Shown here piece by piece: positions 55,465 to 64,000 of a DNA stretch of 64,000 bases. The stretch's first letter is position 1. Each line of letters opens with the position of its first letter. The translations under genes and the position numbers were made by a program. The notes under the pieces are model-generated. The model ran no database searches, was not told where the DNA came from, and saw only the letters and a program-made list of their open reading frames with translations. This DNA is from Zizania palustris. Its lineage: Eukaryota; Streptophyta; Magnoliopsida; Poales; Poaceae. The DNA is taken from NCBI GenBank assembly GCA_019279435.1, contig JAAALK010000084.1, forward strand, positions 12,294,916 through 12,358,915, in the 5' to 3' direction.

Positions 55465-56976
55465 ACGTTTCTCATGCTCTTTCTGATTCGAATTGGATTA
55501 ATGCCATGCAAGAAGAGCTTGAGAAGTTTGTCCGCAATCGGGTTTGGACATCGGTTGAGCTGCCACCTGGATGCAACCCCATAGGCACCAAGTGGGTGTT
55601 CAAAAACAAGCAAGGTGAAGATGGGGTTATGGTGCACAACAAAGCTTAACTAGTTGCCCAAGGTTTTTGCCAGAAGGAGGGTATTGACTTTGAGGAGACT
55701 TTCGCCCCTGTTGCTCGTCTTGAGTCCATTCGTATTCTTTTAACTTTTGCCGCTTCGACGGGTTTTAAGCTTTTTCAAATGGATGTCAAGAGTGCTTTTC
55801 TGAACGGGTACATAGAGGAGGAGGTCTATGTTAGGCAACCCCCAGTTTTGAGAACCCTAAGTTTCCTCGACATGTTTTTAAGTTGCAGAAAGCTTTATAC
55901 GGTCTGAAGCAAGCCCCTAGGGCTTGGTATGACCAGTTGAAGCAGTTTTTGTTGGGGAAGGGCTTTGTGATTGGTTCTGTGGACAAAACACTTTTATTGC
56001 TCAGAGATGGCTCAGACTTCTTGATTGCTCAGATTTATGTGGACGATATTATTTTTGGTGGTTCTACTGATATGCTTGTGTCTAAGTTTTCTGAGAAGAT
56101 GCACAGTGAGTTTGAGATGAGCCTCATGGGTGAGCTCAAGTATTTCCTAGGGCTCCAGATCAAGCAGACCAAGGATGACATTTTCAACCACCAGAGTAAG
56201 TACACGCGGGACATGTTGAAGAAGTTCGACTTTGGTGGAGAGTTGAAGCCTCAGATGACCCCAATGGGTACATCTGGGGGCCTGGACAAGGACGAGAGAG
56301 GCGTCAAGGTCAACAAGAGAGAGTTTCGAGGGATGATCGGTTCGCTGCTATACTTGATGATGACAAGGCCAGACATTCAGTTTGCCGTAGAAATGTGCGC
56401 GCGCTTCCAGTCTTCGCCACGCGCGTCTCATCGGTAGGCTGTCAAGTGCATTTTCAGGTACCTTACCTATGCACCCGATCTAAGTCTTTATTATTCAGCA
56501 TCATCGTCTCATGATTTATCTAGCTTTTTGGACGCTGACTTTGGTGGGTGCCGGTTGGATCGCAAGTCGACTTCCGGTACTTGCCAGTTTCTTGGTTCTT
56601 CTCTTATCTCTTGGTCATCTAGAAAGCAGTCTGGAGTTGCGCTTTTTACCACTAAGGCTGAGTATGTAGCTGCTTCTCACAGTTAGTTTGGATGATTTCC
56701 ACATTGCGAGACTTTGGGTTGATCTTTCCTACCAGAGTTCCTCTGTTTTGTGACAGCACCAGTGCGATTAGTGTAGGGAAAAACCCTTGTGTCCATTCAA
56801 AAACCAAACACATTGATGTGCGCTTTCACTTTTTGAGGGATCATTATGAGAAAGGTGTCATTGACCTTGTTCATGTTGATACCCATCATCAGTTGGCTGA
56901 CATTTTCACCAAACCCCTTGATCAATCTACTTTTGAGCGTTTGCGAGGGGATTTGGGTGTTGTGTATCCTTTTTAG
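55465..56976 (+). pseudogene. Sirevirus C reverse transcriptase and RNase H
   Basis: The reverse transcriptase shows NWINAMQEELEKF, then GCNPIGTKWVFKNKQGEDG, a stop, EGIDFEETFAPVARLESIRI and FQMDVKSAFLNGYIEEEVYV. After a frameshift near 55845 come ALYGLKQAPRAWYDQLKQFL and IYVDDIIFGG (active site YVDD intact at about 56035-56050). RNase H: FLDADFGGCRLDRKSTSGTC, TTKAEYVAA, then DSTSAISVGKNPCVHSKTKH and LADIFTKPLDQSTFERLRGD, ending VYPF at 56974-56976. The best preserved block is 55883-56437. Confidence 0.85.
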
Positions 56977-58226
56977 AATATTTTGAGTCAGTTTTCTTTC
57001 TTCTTTACTCTTTTCATGAGTCTTTTTGTGTGTATTCATATCATGCATATTCACATATCGCACTTTGAGCTTGCTTCTTTTATATGATTGAATTTCTTTA
57101 CTTATTCTAGTGGGTATATGCTTTTGATTACTTGTCAACGATCATGTTTTGCTTCAGTTCACATGATGCAGATATGCAACTTGGACATCTATATGCTTTA
57201 ACATGGAAAATGTGCCATAAAAATGATAAAAAATCAGAAAAATAAAAATTCCATGCCTTTTTATGCTTGAGCTGAAAAGATCCAGGTGGGTTTACTTTGT
57301 CGCATTGCATTGTTCTGAACTGCTTACCATAGCACTTTGGTATGAACTAGGATAGTGTAGTGTATGCCAAGATCAATGTCTTAAGCTTCTGATGGTCCAG
57401 TTCTGGCCTAGGCTTGACTTGGTCGGTTAGCATAAGGTTTGACATGCAAATAACCCCTGGAAAAAATGAAAAAGGAAAAAGAAAAAGCCTGAAAATTAAA
57501 AAGATAACAAGTTTGCTGAAGCACTTTGTTTTGGACAATGCTTATCTTGGTAGATATCAGTTAGCTTTTGCATCTCATGCTTTACTTTGCTTGTCAACTA
57601 GAAAATGTGGTGATGCTTTTGTTTTGCAAAAATTGAAAAATGTGTGCTAATGACTTTCTTTAGATATCATCTGTTGCACTGATTATGCCATGTGTCTTAG
57701 ACAGTATGTCTTTTGCTATACCTGTTAGATGTTGTAATTGCAGTCAATCATATCTGAGAAGCATGCTTTTTCTACACTCCACCTACAACCCAGTTGCATT
57801 CATTGCATATTTTGAGGGGGAGCTGCATTTCAGGCGGAGTCTGTGTCTCTTTAGAGTGCATTTAGTCTCGCTTGATGAGTCCAATCGTCAACAAGGGGGA
57901 AAAATTTTGGGTTACTCGTTCTCTTCGAAGAGTTTAGGGGGAGTTTTAGCTTTCTCTGGGATTTGTTTCAGGAGGAGTTTTTGTCATGTTTGTACTTACT
58001 CTTTAATATCCTTGTTGATAATTCTGAGATTGCACTCATTTTGAGCTTTTATTTTTGGTTAACCATAATGACCGCTTTCTTGCTTTTGTTCGGCTTTTGG
58101 CCATTAGGGTTAAACTTTTATTTTATTCTCTTCCTCTCTGTTTTCTTGTGTTTTGTTTTCGTGTTTCCACATGTGCATGCAGGTACTGGAGAGCTGATAA
58201 AGAGAAGTGTTGACAATGCACTCATC
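56977..58226 (+). other. Sirevirus C long 3' untranslated region with repeated polypurine-tract motifs
   Basis: There is no coding domain, and no envelope-like ORF is recognisable. GGGGGA-type purine motifs recur at 57814-57823, 57893-57901 and 57935-57944, ahead of the functional tract. Repeated polypurine motifs in a long 3' untranslated region are a known Sirevirus feature. Confidence 0.7.
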
Positions 58227-58237
58227 AAGGGGGAGAT
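58227..58237 (+). promoter_or_regulatory. Functional polypurine tract of Sirevirus C
   Basis: AAGGGGGAGAT lies directly before LTR2 (TGAGGAGCC). LTR1 lacks this tract on its left, which confirms that LTR2 is the 3' LTR of the first internal region. Confidence 0.85.
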
Positions 58238-60385
58238 TGAGGAGCCATGCTGAAGAGTATGGGCCTTATGGCTCCAGATGTGATGAGTGATTGTCAATGG
58301 AAGTCAAAGATGACACAAAGAGAGGAGAAGATCTGTTGTGTCTGGGCCGCATGTGACTCATGTACACGGGCAGCGAGCGACTATCGGGTAGAGGGGCCGC
58401 AAAGTCGGGCTGGCCCAATCCGGGTACATGGGCTAGGAGTAGTAGAGGATCTACTGGGCTGTTGAGCGGGATTGACTCAAGTACATGGGTGGCGAGCGAT
58501 TGCCAGGCTGAGGGAGCTGTGGAATCGGGCTGGCCTAATCCGGGTACCTAGTGCAAAGCCGGTGGATGATTTGTCAGTTTCGGCGTAAAACTGACGACTG
58601 CCGATCTCGGATCTGACCGTTCTGAGGCGAAGCCGTAGTCGCTATGAAAGCTCCGCTTCAGGATAAGTCATCTGTATTTAGGAGTTTACTATTTTGCCTT
58701 TAGGCCCACAGTCTGTCAGTCGAGTCTGTAAAAATATCCTAAGGGCATTTTGGTGTTTTCCATTTTATTTCAGCGTCTGTAAAAACCCTAAGGGTCTTTG
58801 GTATTTTCCTAGGCTATTGGCCTGCCTATAAATAGAGCCCAATCCCTAGGGTTAGGGTTACCCTTTTTGAAATCACTTTGCTAATACAAAAGATTGGGTC
58901 ACTTTTAGTTTTTTTCTTGTTCGTCTTCGGGTGAGCACCGCCGCCGTGCTTCTCTCCTACCATCGCTGTTCATCGCGAGATCACCTGATCCGCATCTCTA
59001 GCACATCGAGTAATCACTGAATCAGGTTTTGTTATTCATCTCTCAGACATCAAACGTCATGATGTTGATTTGTTTTTTCAGTCGCCTCGATGTTCGTGTC
59101 ATGTTTGGTCTTCTATTCTGAGTTCGCCGTAGAGATTTTTTACTCTCGTAGCCACCACAATCTCTCTTGCTTGCGCAGCTTTTCCACCGATCATTCTTCT
59201 CCTGTTTTTTATTTTATTCGGTAGCTAACATTGCTATGTCTCAAACTAGCTAGCAAGCCAAGTGATAAGATCTATTTTTATTCTATCCGGTGTTTCTCGT
59301 TTGGTTCTCCAGGCATAATTTTTTTCTCCTTCCTACCGTAGGCTTCTTTCGGCTTTTAGCCCTGCTAGCCTAGAGCAGTTCAGCAAAGTAGTAGCTATTC
59401 AGCCGATAGCTCAGCTAGCTGCAGTCCTAACAGGTAGCACGGTCACACATGGCAGCAGCTAGCCTGCAGGTCTAGGGAGATAGTTCAGCCTTGCACTGCT
59501 GCAGTGACAAAGCAATTTTTATAGTGCCTCTGGTTTTTGGTGTTGAAATCTGAAGCCAGTGTCTCATTTTGCGTGCCAGTTGATCTTGTTTAGCTATAGT
59601 TTTACTCGCTGTGTTTTAGTTTAATTGCTTTTCTATGTTCGGTTGGTCTGTCTCGCGCAGTTCGTTGTTTGGGATGTCAGCTAGCTAGCAGCCTCGGCTC
59701 TTGGTAGCCCTTGCATCATGTTTTTTGCTGGCAAAGCTAGTTGCGTTTGCCTTGTCTGTTGCAGCACGCGGGTTTGATAAGTTCTGAGTGTAGCCTGTAT
59801 GAGATTTGTGGCTAGATGTGTATAGGCCACTGTTTTGTTCAGTCAGATGGTTTGGAGTTTCGTGAGCAAAGGTGCTCAGCAGACTTCGCTTTCAGAGGGT
59901 GAGGTTCGGAGCTTGCATCACAAGCCTTCGGAAAGACTCCGACATACATGACTACAGGCTTCGTGTGACAACTTCGAAGTAGGCTTCAGTTGTCTGCTAA
60001 GCAGACTTCGACACGGTCTCAACAGGCTTCGGTATTGTGTTTTCGAAGCAGGCTTCGTCGAGTATCGAACTGGAGACAACTTTGAACAGTAAGATCTTCT
60101 CTCATTTCACGTGCTATTAAATTTAAATGCCTATGATGATTTACTTTCATGAAGCTTGAATACTCATGTCTTGAATGATCTGTTAATCTGCCTTTGAACA
60201 CTTTGTGGTGTCTTTTTGTTTAGAACACCGATTGTTTTTAGGCTAGATTATTTTCTTGGTTTAGATCTGTTAGCTTCAACTGGTTGTCTTTTGAGGTGCG
60301 TTGGGTGTTGGGAGTAGGCCATTAATTCGAAAGAATTTTTAGGCACCCATTCACCCCCCCTCTGGTCGCTACTTTTGGTCCTACA
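58238..60385 (+). repeat. LTR2 of Sirevirus C, shared by both internal regions
   Basis: 2,148 bp, homologous throughout to LTR1. It contains about 20 extra bases (TCACCTGATCCGCATCTCTA region, 58980-59000) and scattered, mostly transition-type differences. TATA box at 58827-58834. Confidence 0.9.
58827..58834 (+). promoter_or_regulatory. TATA box of Sirevirus LTR2
   Basis: TATAAATA in context CTGCCTATAAATAGAGCC, collinear with LTR1. Confidence 0.75.
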
Positions 60386-61010
60386 AGTGGTATCAAAGCC
60401 TGGTTAGGGTTTTTCCATACCTTAATCGGTTCTAAACCCAAGTAGTGATCATGACTTCTTCTGGAAAGGTCCCGTCCTTGGAAGCTTATGGCTATAATTA
60501 TTGGAAGACTCGCATGTGAGCCTATCTCATGAGCCAAAGCTCGGACATTTGGGACATTTGTGTTCACGCTACTTTCACCATATTGCCTGTTGCTCAGCGT
60601 AATTCTCCTGATATTATCGCCCAGCATCAGAACAACAACAAAGCAGTGAACATTTTGTTTTCTGGTTTAGGTCCCACTGAATTTGAGCGTGTGAGCCATC
60701 TCACCACTACTAGAGAGATCTGGGCTACCCTCTAGGCACACCATGAGGGGACAGCCTAGGTCAAGGCTCGGCTCTATCAGACCTACCGGCGTGAATATGA
60801 AATTTTCACACAGAATCCGGGTGAATCTGTTGAAGCCTTGTTTGGTCATTTTCAATCGACCATCAACAAGCTTCGGGCCAACAAGGCCGAGGGAGTTCAG
60901 CTGGTCTCAGATCATGAGCAGGTGCTCAAGGTTCTCCATACCTTGGACCCTAAGATTTGGGAGATCTAGGTATCCTCTATCATTGAGAGCACCTCTTATG
61001 ATACCTTGAC
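60386..61010 (+). pseudogene. Second Sirevirus primer site and truncated gag
   Basis: The primer site TGGTATCAAAGC at 60388-60399 is followed by ATG 60451 (MTSSGKVPSLEAYGYNYWKT). It parallels 53184-53745 closely. Stops at 60518, 60733 and 60967 differ from those of the first copy, so the two copies decayed independently. Homology ends at ACCTTGAC (about 61010), in the SYDTLT segment. Confidence 0.85.
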
Positions 61011-61400
61011 CTGGGATGCTTAAAACTGCTGAGGAGAGTATCAGGAAGTCCCCTAATCAAGTGATGATGGTTCAGAACAAGGGCAAAAAGAGGAGGAAAA
61101 AGGCTAAGACTATAGATTCAATCTCTAGTGCGAAGCCTAAACCGATTGGAAAGTCGAGGTCTGGTCCTTCCAACTCTGATGTGTGCCACCATTGCCATAA
61201 GCCTGGGCATTAGAAGCGCAATTGCAAGGTGTACCTAGAAGAGAAAAAGAATAAGAAGGGAAGTGGGACTTCTGCTTCAGGTATTAATGTTAGTGAAATT
61301 AATCTTGCTACTCATCCAAATGATTCATGGGTATTTGATACCGGATCGATGATTCATACTTGCAAATCATTGCAGGGGCTGAGTAGAGTAAGTACTTTGT
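61011..61400 (+). pseudogene. Copia G gag C-terminal part and protease
   Basis: Outer gag resumes with GMLKTAEESIRKSPNQV, a Lys-rich run (NKGKKRRKKAKT) and the zinc knuckle CHHCHKPGH (then a stop, KRNC) at about 61180-61225. The protease has WVFDTGSMIHTCKSLQGL, with catalytic D-T-G, at about 61330-61382. Confidence 0.8.
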
Positions 61401-61800
61401 TGGACATGGTGAGGTCCGTGATGAGTCACACTTATCTTCCATTATCCTTTTGGGGTCACACTCTAGAAACAAACGCTTTCACGATTAATAGAGTTCCATC
61501 TAAGTTAGTGGAGATGACACCACATGAGATGTGGTCTGGGAGGTGTCCCAGTTTGTCTTTTCTAAATATTAGGAGATGTGAGGCGTATGTCAAACGTATG
61601 ACGTCTGACAAGTGCTCCTTTATGGGGTATCCTAAGGAAACCAAAGGATACTATTTCTATAATTGAGAGGAAGGCAAAGTGTTTGTCGCTCGAAATGACA
61701 TGTTCCTTGAGAAAGAGTTTCTCTCAAAAGGAGTTAGTGGGAGAATGGTGCATCTCGAAGAGGTTCGAGAGCAACTGGAAAGTGTTCTAGATCCCACTGA
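61383..61800 (+). pseudogene. Copia G integrase C-terminal fragment fused to the protease
   Basis: Immediately after the protease motif, the frame reads STLLDMVRSVMSHTYLPLSF, WGHTLETNAFTINRVPSKLV and EMTPHEMWSGRCPSLSFL, then KCSFMGYPKETKGYYFYN. This is the integrase tail. The GAG-pre-integrase zinc region and the DDE core are missing, a deletion of some hundreds of codons at about 61385. EEGKVFVARNDMFLEKEFLS continues to about 61800. Confidence 0.8.
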
Positions 61801-63459
61801 ATAACAATAGGATGATCAAAGTGTTGCGAAGCCTGTTGTACATGCGCCATCCCCACGAAGGTCTGGGAGAGTAGTCCATGCACAAGAGAGGTACATGTTC
61901 TTGACCACTGGGCATCGCGACATGTTGTTGTTGGACAACGACGAGCCCAAGACCTATGCGGAAGTAGTGATGGGACCAGACTTTGAGAAATGGCTTGGAG
62001 CCATTGGATCCGAGTTGGAGTTCATGCGAGTTAACCAAGTTTGGAACTTGGTTGATCCACTCGATGGTATAAAAACTATTGAGTGTAAATGGATCTTTAA
62101 GAAAAAGATAGATGTTGATGGAAATGTTCACATCTATAATGCTCGATTGGTGGCAAAAGGTTTCAGACAGATTCAAGGTGTTGATTATGATGAAACGTTT
62201 TCACCTGTCTCTATGCTTAAGTCTATTCGGATCATCCTAGCTATTGCCACATTTTATGATTATGAGATATGGCAAACTGATGTCAAGATAGCTTTCTTGA
62301 ATGGAAACCTAAGTGAGGATGTGTACATGACACAACCTGAAGGTCTTGACAGTCTAGGAAATGCTTGGAAAGTTTGCAAGTTGCTAAAGTCCATTTATGG
62401 ATTGAAGCAAGCTTCTCGGAGTTGGAATCTTCATTTTGATGAGGTAGTCAAAGGGTTTGGCTTCATCAAGAACGAAGAAGAACCATGTGTTTACAAAAGG
62501 CTAGTGGGAGCTCACTTGTGTTTTTATCCTATATGTGGATGACATATTGTTGATCGGAAACGACATTCCTTTGTTAAATGCTGTCAATACTTCACTGAAA
62601 AATAGTTTTTCGATGAAAGATCATGGAGAGGCAGCATACATTTTGGGCGTAAAGATCTATAAAGATAGATTAAAATGGTTAATTGGATTAAGCCAAAGTA
62701 TGTATATTGACAAGGTTTTGAAACCGTTCAAAATGCAGAATTCTAAGAAGGGTTTTCTGCCAATGTCACGGTATTTCTCTTAGTAAGACTCAGTGTGCTA
62801 TGACACCTGATGAGCTAGAGAAGATGAGTGTGATCTCGTATGCCTCCGCAATTGGATCCATCATGTATGCCATGTTGTGTACACGCCCAAATGTGTCATA
62901 TGATCTAAGTGTTACGAGAAGGTACCAATCAAACCCGAGTGAAAGTCACTGGGTTGTAGTAAAGAGTATCCTCAAGTACTTGAGAAGGACTGAGGAAATG
63001 TTCCTTGTATACAGTGGTGAAGAGGAGCTCGTTGTAATTAGTTACACGGATGCTAGCTTTCAGACTGATAAAGATGATTCTCGATCGCAATATGGTTTTG
63101 TGTTTTGCCTCAATGGAGGCACAGTGAGTTGGAAGAGTTCCAAGCAAGAGACGGTGGCTGATTCTACAATAGAAGCTAAGTATATCGCCGCTTCCGAAGC
63201 TGTGAAGGAGGTTGTTTGGATCAAAAAGTTTGTTTTTGAGCTGAGTGTTCTTCCTAGAGCGTCCAGTCAAGTGGACCTCTATTTTGATAATAGTGGTGCC
63301 ATTGTGCAAGCCAAGGAGCCTAGATCGCACCAGAAATCCAAACATATACTTCAACGATATCACCTGATCCTCGAGATCATTGAGAGAGGTGATGTGAAGA
63401 TTTGCAAGGTGCACACGGATTTGAACATGGTAGATCCATTGACAAAGCCTCTTCCATAG
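61801..63459 (+). pseudogene. Copia G reverse transcriptase and RNase H
   Basis: The 61895-62530 segment reads NDEPKTYAEVVMGPDFEKWL, KWIFKKKIDVDGN, GVDYDETFSPVSMLKSIRII, TDVKIAFLNGNLSEDVYM and SIYGLKQASRSWNLHFDEVV. A one-base shift near 62525 precedes the active site LYVDDILLIG (about 62530-62560). A stop near 62781 precedes RNase H: YASAIGSIMYAMLCTRPNVS, SYTDASFQTDKDDSRSQYGF, STIEAKYIAASEA, DLYFDNSGAIVQAKEPRSHQ and HTDLNMVDPLTKPLP (stop at 63457-63459). Confidence 0.85.
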
Positions 63460-64000
63460 CCCAAGCATGAGGCGCATATGAGCTCCATGGGTATTAGATA
63501 CTTGTGTGAGTGATTCATGTGTTTGTGGAAGATGCTAGTAGAGTATATGCTAATATATGAGGATAATTGTTATCTTGTTCCTTGAATTAACATCATTTGT
63601 GTTTAATTAATGAGTCCGACTTGATATGTGAAACGGTTTGCTTTATGACGATGTTGTTCAAAAGGGATCCCTAATCTTGTCATCACGTGGGACAATGATG
63701 ATACATGGATTAGTGTATCCGACTGATTGATGATTGTGTTTCATAGATCATAGACATGGAGATGTCAAATCAGTGATGTGGACACATGTTGGTGAACATG
63801 GTGTTGGAAAGACTCACTTGAGATACTACTGGGATTGTTATTGTAATGTGCCAACAGTTGTCATCTCAAATGGTGTACCTACAGAGTCCTTGGACCTGAG
63901 ATCATCATTTGATTCTAGAATGCGTAGTGAAACACTTAGATGCTTCCTAACGCTATTCCGTAATAGGGTAGTAATAAGGGTTGTTTTCAAGTGTGTTATG
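63460..64000 (+). other. 3' end of copia G, probably running into its 3' LTR
   Basis: Non-coding sequence after the RNase H stop. The last 200 bp (ACTCACTTGAGATACTACTG, GACCTGAGATCATCA, GTAATAAGGGTTGTTTTC) resemble copia LTRs of this type from memory. The LTR start and end are not resolved within the window. Confidence 0.4.

Larger units (their letters stand above)
50989..61010 (+). mobile_element. Tandem Sirevirus (Ty1/copia) array C: LTR, internal, LTR, truncated internal
   Basis: The 10,022 bp insertion in copia G gag contains LTR1 (50989-53118), a complete internal region (53119-58237), LTR2 (58238-60385), then a second primer site and gag (60386-61010). The second gag breaks off at ACCTTGAC before outer gag resumes. 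A third LTR is absent. The five bases left of LTR1 are GAGTT, but no right-hand duplication can exist. An LTR-internal-LTR-internal order suggests unequal recombination or adjacent insertion, followed by loss of the right end. Confidence 0.85.
50082..64000 (+). mobile_element. Ty1/copia element G, outer host of the Sirevirus array
   Basis: Leader and gag 5' part are at 50082-50988, and gag 3' part, protease, integrase end, reverse transcriptase and RNase H are at 61011-63459, with 3' sequence to the edge. The two gag halves join in sense: ...MVGLEKTLAEF on the left and GMLKTAEESIRK on the right, as in related copia gag proteins. The 10 kb between is the Sirevirus insertion. The 5' LTR boundaries are not clear, and the 3' LTR probably continues beyond the window. 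Confidence 0.8.

Noticed and set aside
57414..58253. Possible envelope-like ORF after Sirevirus pol
   Set aside because: Frames at 57414-57650, 57685-58044 and 57963-58253 are short, in different frames and lack any recognisable envelope-like or coiled-coil organisation. Treated as 3' untranslated region.
1..64000. CRISPR arrays, bacterial defence operons, rRNA or tRNA genes
   Set aside because: No spaced direct repeats, operon-like gene runs or RNA gene signatures were seen. The sequence is plant nuclear DNA dominated by retroelements.

Overview
The window is from a plant nuclear genome, most probably a grass. The clues are Ty3/gypsy Tat-lineage elements carrying antisense extra ORFs, a Sirevirus-type Ty1/copia element with ~2.1 kb LTRs, an L1-type LINE, a hAT MITE, tRNA-Met primer-binding sites on the copia elements, and plant-style introns. 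No bacterial operons, rRNA, tRNA or CRISPR array are visible. Nearly all 64 kb is nested, mostly decayed transposable elements. The species cannot be named from the sequence. I found no sign of a new enzymatic or defence system. The value of the window lies in its datable nesting order and a few structural oddities.

Layout. 1-8762: a minus-strand gypsy remnant (integrase at 1-1290, protease at 8483-8762) split by a plus-strand LINE (about 1.3-8.48 kb). The LINE is itself split by a 676 bp hAT MITE with a perfect 8 bp target duplication. 8763-12510: the 5' LTR and gag of a Tat-type gypsy element (A), truncated. 12510-16850: the 3' half of a minus-strand Tat element (D), with an antisense coiled-coil ORF and a 60 bp tandem array. 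16850-18705: a Sirevirus-like LTR. 19288-33059: a complete but degenerate Tat element (B) flanked by CTATT. Its 3' LTR is interrupted by a 3,382 bp solo LTR flanked by CGCTC. 34735-40707: a gypsy remnant (protease plus 3' LTR), split by a young 4,967 bp minus-strand copia element (E, TTCCC duplication).

40708-44160 is the only stretch that looks partly like host sequence. Two minus-strand exons with canonical splice sites end a short protein with a membrane segment (42413-42708). 44160-50081: the 3' half of another minus-strand Tat element (F) with an antisense, intron-containing plant-mobile-domain ORF. 50082-64000: a copia element (G) whose gag is split by a tandem Sirevirus array (C): LTR, internal region, LTR, then a second truncated gag.

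How the parts work together: each element once encoded gag, protease, integrase, reverse transcriptase and RNase H for its own copying. All copies here carry stops, frameshifts or deletions. Only E is close to intact, and it is probably mobilised in trans, if at all. LTR promoters (TATAAATA boxes), primer-binding sites and polypurine tracts are still recognisable in A, B, C, E and F.
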